Source of the DNA: Catellatospora methionotrophica
GTDB taxonomy: Bacteria > Actinomycetota > Actinomycetes > Mycobacteriales > Micromonosporaceae
DNA: 64,000 nucleotides
Assembly (NCBI RefSeq): GCF_011297335.1
Contig: NZ_JAAOTJ010000001.1
Coordinates: 310,001-374,000 of the forward strand
Reading direction: 5' to 3'
In this document: positions 62,835-64,000 of the stretch, piece by piece
How positions within the stretch are numbered: position 1 is the first letter of the stretch
Layout: every line of letters begins with the position of its first letter
Position numbers and translations under genes: made by a program
Notes under the pieces: generated by a model
The model's database searches: none
Seen by the model: only the letters and a program-made list of their open reading frames with translations
What the model was told of the DNA's origin: nothing

Positions 62835-62937
62835 GCCCTCAAGGTACCCAACCCCCGGCCGTCGGCGAGGGCCGAATGCCGCACCCGGCCCCCGCGGCGC
62901 GTTTAGGTTGGACGGGAGCGGCCGAAGGGAGCAGGCG

Positions 62938-63813
62938 ATGAGCGCGATCGGTTACGTGGGCCTCGGGACGATGGGCGGCCGGATGGCCGGTCGCCTGCTC
63001 GGCCTCGGTCACCAGGTGTACGGCACCAACCGCACCCGGGCCAAGGCGGACCCGCTGGCCGAACGCGGTCTCATCTGGTGTGACACGCCACGCGCGGCCG
63101 CCGCCGCCGCGCCGGTCGTGTTCAGCATGGTGACCGACGACGACGCCCTGGCGGCGATCACCTCCGGCCCGGACGGCATCCTCGCGGGCCTGACGCCGGG
63201 AAAGCTCTACATCGACATGAGCACCGTCAGCCCCACCGCCAGCAGCCGCCTGGGCGAGCAGGTCCGCGCGACCGGCGCGCACATGCTGGCCGCCCCGGTC
63301 TCGGGCAGCGTCCGCGCCGTGGACGCGGGCAGCCTCGCCATCATCGTCGGCGGCGACACCGCACCGTTCGACCAGGCCGAGCCGCTACTGCGTCAGCTCG
63401 GCACGCAGGTGACGCACGTCGGCGACAACGCCCAGGCGCTGCTGCTGAAACTCGCCATCAACGACAGCCTCGCCGTGCAGCTGCTGGCGTTCAGCGAGGG
63501 CGTGCTGCTGGCCGAGCGGGGCGGCGTGGACCGCGAGAAGGCGATCGAGGTGATGCTGGGCAGCGCCGTCGGCTCGCCCTCCCTGCGCGCCCGCGCCGGC
63601 TTCCTGCTCGACCCGCTCGCGGACGCGTGGTTCGACGTGGCGCTGATGCAGAAGGACATCCGCCTCGCGCTGGCCGCCGCTGCCCCGTCCGGCCTGGCCC
63701 TGCCGGCGGCGACAGTCGCCGACGGCGTCCTCACCCGGGCACGGGACCTGGGTTACGCCGACCGCGACATCGCCGTGATGATCGAGGTGCTGGGCCGGGC
63801 CGCACCGTCCTAA
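62938..63813 (+). CDS. NAD(P)-dependent beta-hydroxyacid dehydrogenase (HIBADH family)
   Basis: 291-aa Rossmann enzyme. 'IGYVGLGTMGGRMAGRLLGLGHQVYGTNRT' (about 4–33) is the cofactor site; 'APVSGSVRAVDAGSLAIIVGG' (about 119–139) is the substrate-binding signature, and 'LLLKLAINDSLAVQLLAFSEG' (about 169–189) carries the catalytic Lys. GAAGGGAG precedes ATG 62938. Family members reduce or oxidise 3-hydroxyisobutyrate, tartronate semialdehyde, phosphogluconate-like or imine substrates; the actual one is not defined. It ends 4 bp inside the convergent secreted-protein gene. Confidence 0.9.
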   Translation: MSAIGYVGLGTMGGRMAGRLLGLGHQVYGTNRTRAKADPLAERGLIWCDTPRAAAAAAPVVFSMVTDDDALAAITSGPDGILAGLTPGKLYIDMSTVSPTASSRLGEQVRATGAHMLAAPVSGSVRAVDAGSLAIIVGGDTAPFDQAEPLLRQLGTQVTHVGDNAQALLLKLAINDSLAVQLLAFSEGVLLAERGGVDREKAIEVMLGSAVGSPSLRARAGFLLDPLADAWFDVALMQKDIRLALAAAAPSGLALPAATVADGVLTRARDLGYADRDIAVMIEVLGRAAPS

Positions 63814-64000
63814 CAGGTCGTGTGGCTGTGCAGCACCCAGCCCGTCCGGTTGGGGTGCTCGGCGCCGTGACCCCGCAGCCAGTTACGGCCGTACACGTCG
63901 TTGTATCCCGCGCCGTCGGCCCGGAAGCCCCGCCCGGGGCTGAGCGTGAACAGGTAGCCGGTCCCGCCGTAGCCGTCGATCGACGCGTAGAACGGCGCGT
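63810..64000 (-). CDS. C-terminus of a secreted protein (partial, family not recognised)
   Basis: The frame is open to the right edge; the last 62 residues are visible. They are Gly/Tyr/Trp/His-rich ('SIDGYGGTGYLFTLSPG', 'GYNDVYGRNWLRGHG', 'RTGWVLHSHTTC') and end at Cys, which fits an extracellular, disulfide-closed domain. I do not recognise the family. The stop TAG (63812–63810) overlaps the convergent dehydrogenase stop by 4 bp. Confidence 0.5.
   Translation of the reverse strand, partial: APFYASIDGYGGTGYLFTLSPGRGFRADGAGYNDVYGRNWLRGHGAEHPNRTGWVLHSHTTC

Overview
The window is very GC-rich, densely coded DNA with GTG/TTG starts, many 1–8 bp gene overlaps and typical actinobacterial families: PadR-controlled membrane operons, DrrA/DrrB-type ABC exporters, F420-type oxidoreductases, SigB/SigF-type sigma sequence, AbfB-containing GH43 enzymes and HelD. 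It looks like a chromosomal segment of a soil actinomycete, probably Micromonosporaceae; genus cannot be fixed from the sequence alone. No rRNA, tRNA, CRISPR array, insertion sequence or complete biosynthetic cluster was seen.

Layout. 1–5606: end of a large ATPase-type regulator, a DrrAB-like exporter, a secreted GH43 glycosidase and a secreted lipase. 5656–10118: a two-gene conflict-type module (trypsin–nSTAND ATPase–beta-propeller protein plus a TRYPCO1 partner). 10619–15827: a deleted SigB-like sigma factor, hemolysin III, a Ddn-like oxidoreductase, a YdeP-type molybdoenzyme, HxlR regulator and a VOC protein. 16001–22679: an unusual LysA-like decarboxylase with a GNAT, a TPR protein, a PadR/membrane-protein operon, and a LysE exporter with divergent LysR. 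22689–28751: glycogen-debranching-like enzyme, E. coli-type ArgG, HelD-like ATPase. 29064–34863: a giant secreted subtilase flanked by two paralogous winged-helix regulators. 35159–39949: a YibE/F membrane protein and an arsenic island (two ArsR, aquaglyceroporin, ArsC, flavoprotein with a Cys-rich tail). 40023–43414: two luciferase-like monooxygenases and an F420-reductase-like protein under a MarR regulator with twin perfect operators. 43598–47453: envelope and stress functions, including a Ser/Thr kinase with a CBM2-like ectodomain. 47556–50428: two secreted arabinan-type GH43/AbfB proteins. 50702–55296: a small membrane protein, an ion channel, a redoxin and a tetracycline-type ribosomal protection GTPase with a leader ORF. 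55389–64000: DUF899, CDF transporter, heterodimeric ABC exporter, DHA2 MFS pump, beta-hydroxyacid dehydrogenase and the end of a secreted protein.

The regulatory layer is unusually readable: a MerR-type promoter with 19-bp spacer, twin MarR palindromes, a LacI-type operator, ArsR-region direct repeats, and a palindrome shared by the two paralogous winged-helix genes. Several gene ends carry long perfect hairpins without a U-tract. The strongest candidates for under-described biology are the trypsin/nSTAND/TRYPCO1 module and the subtilase island with its twin regulators.
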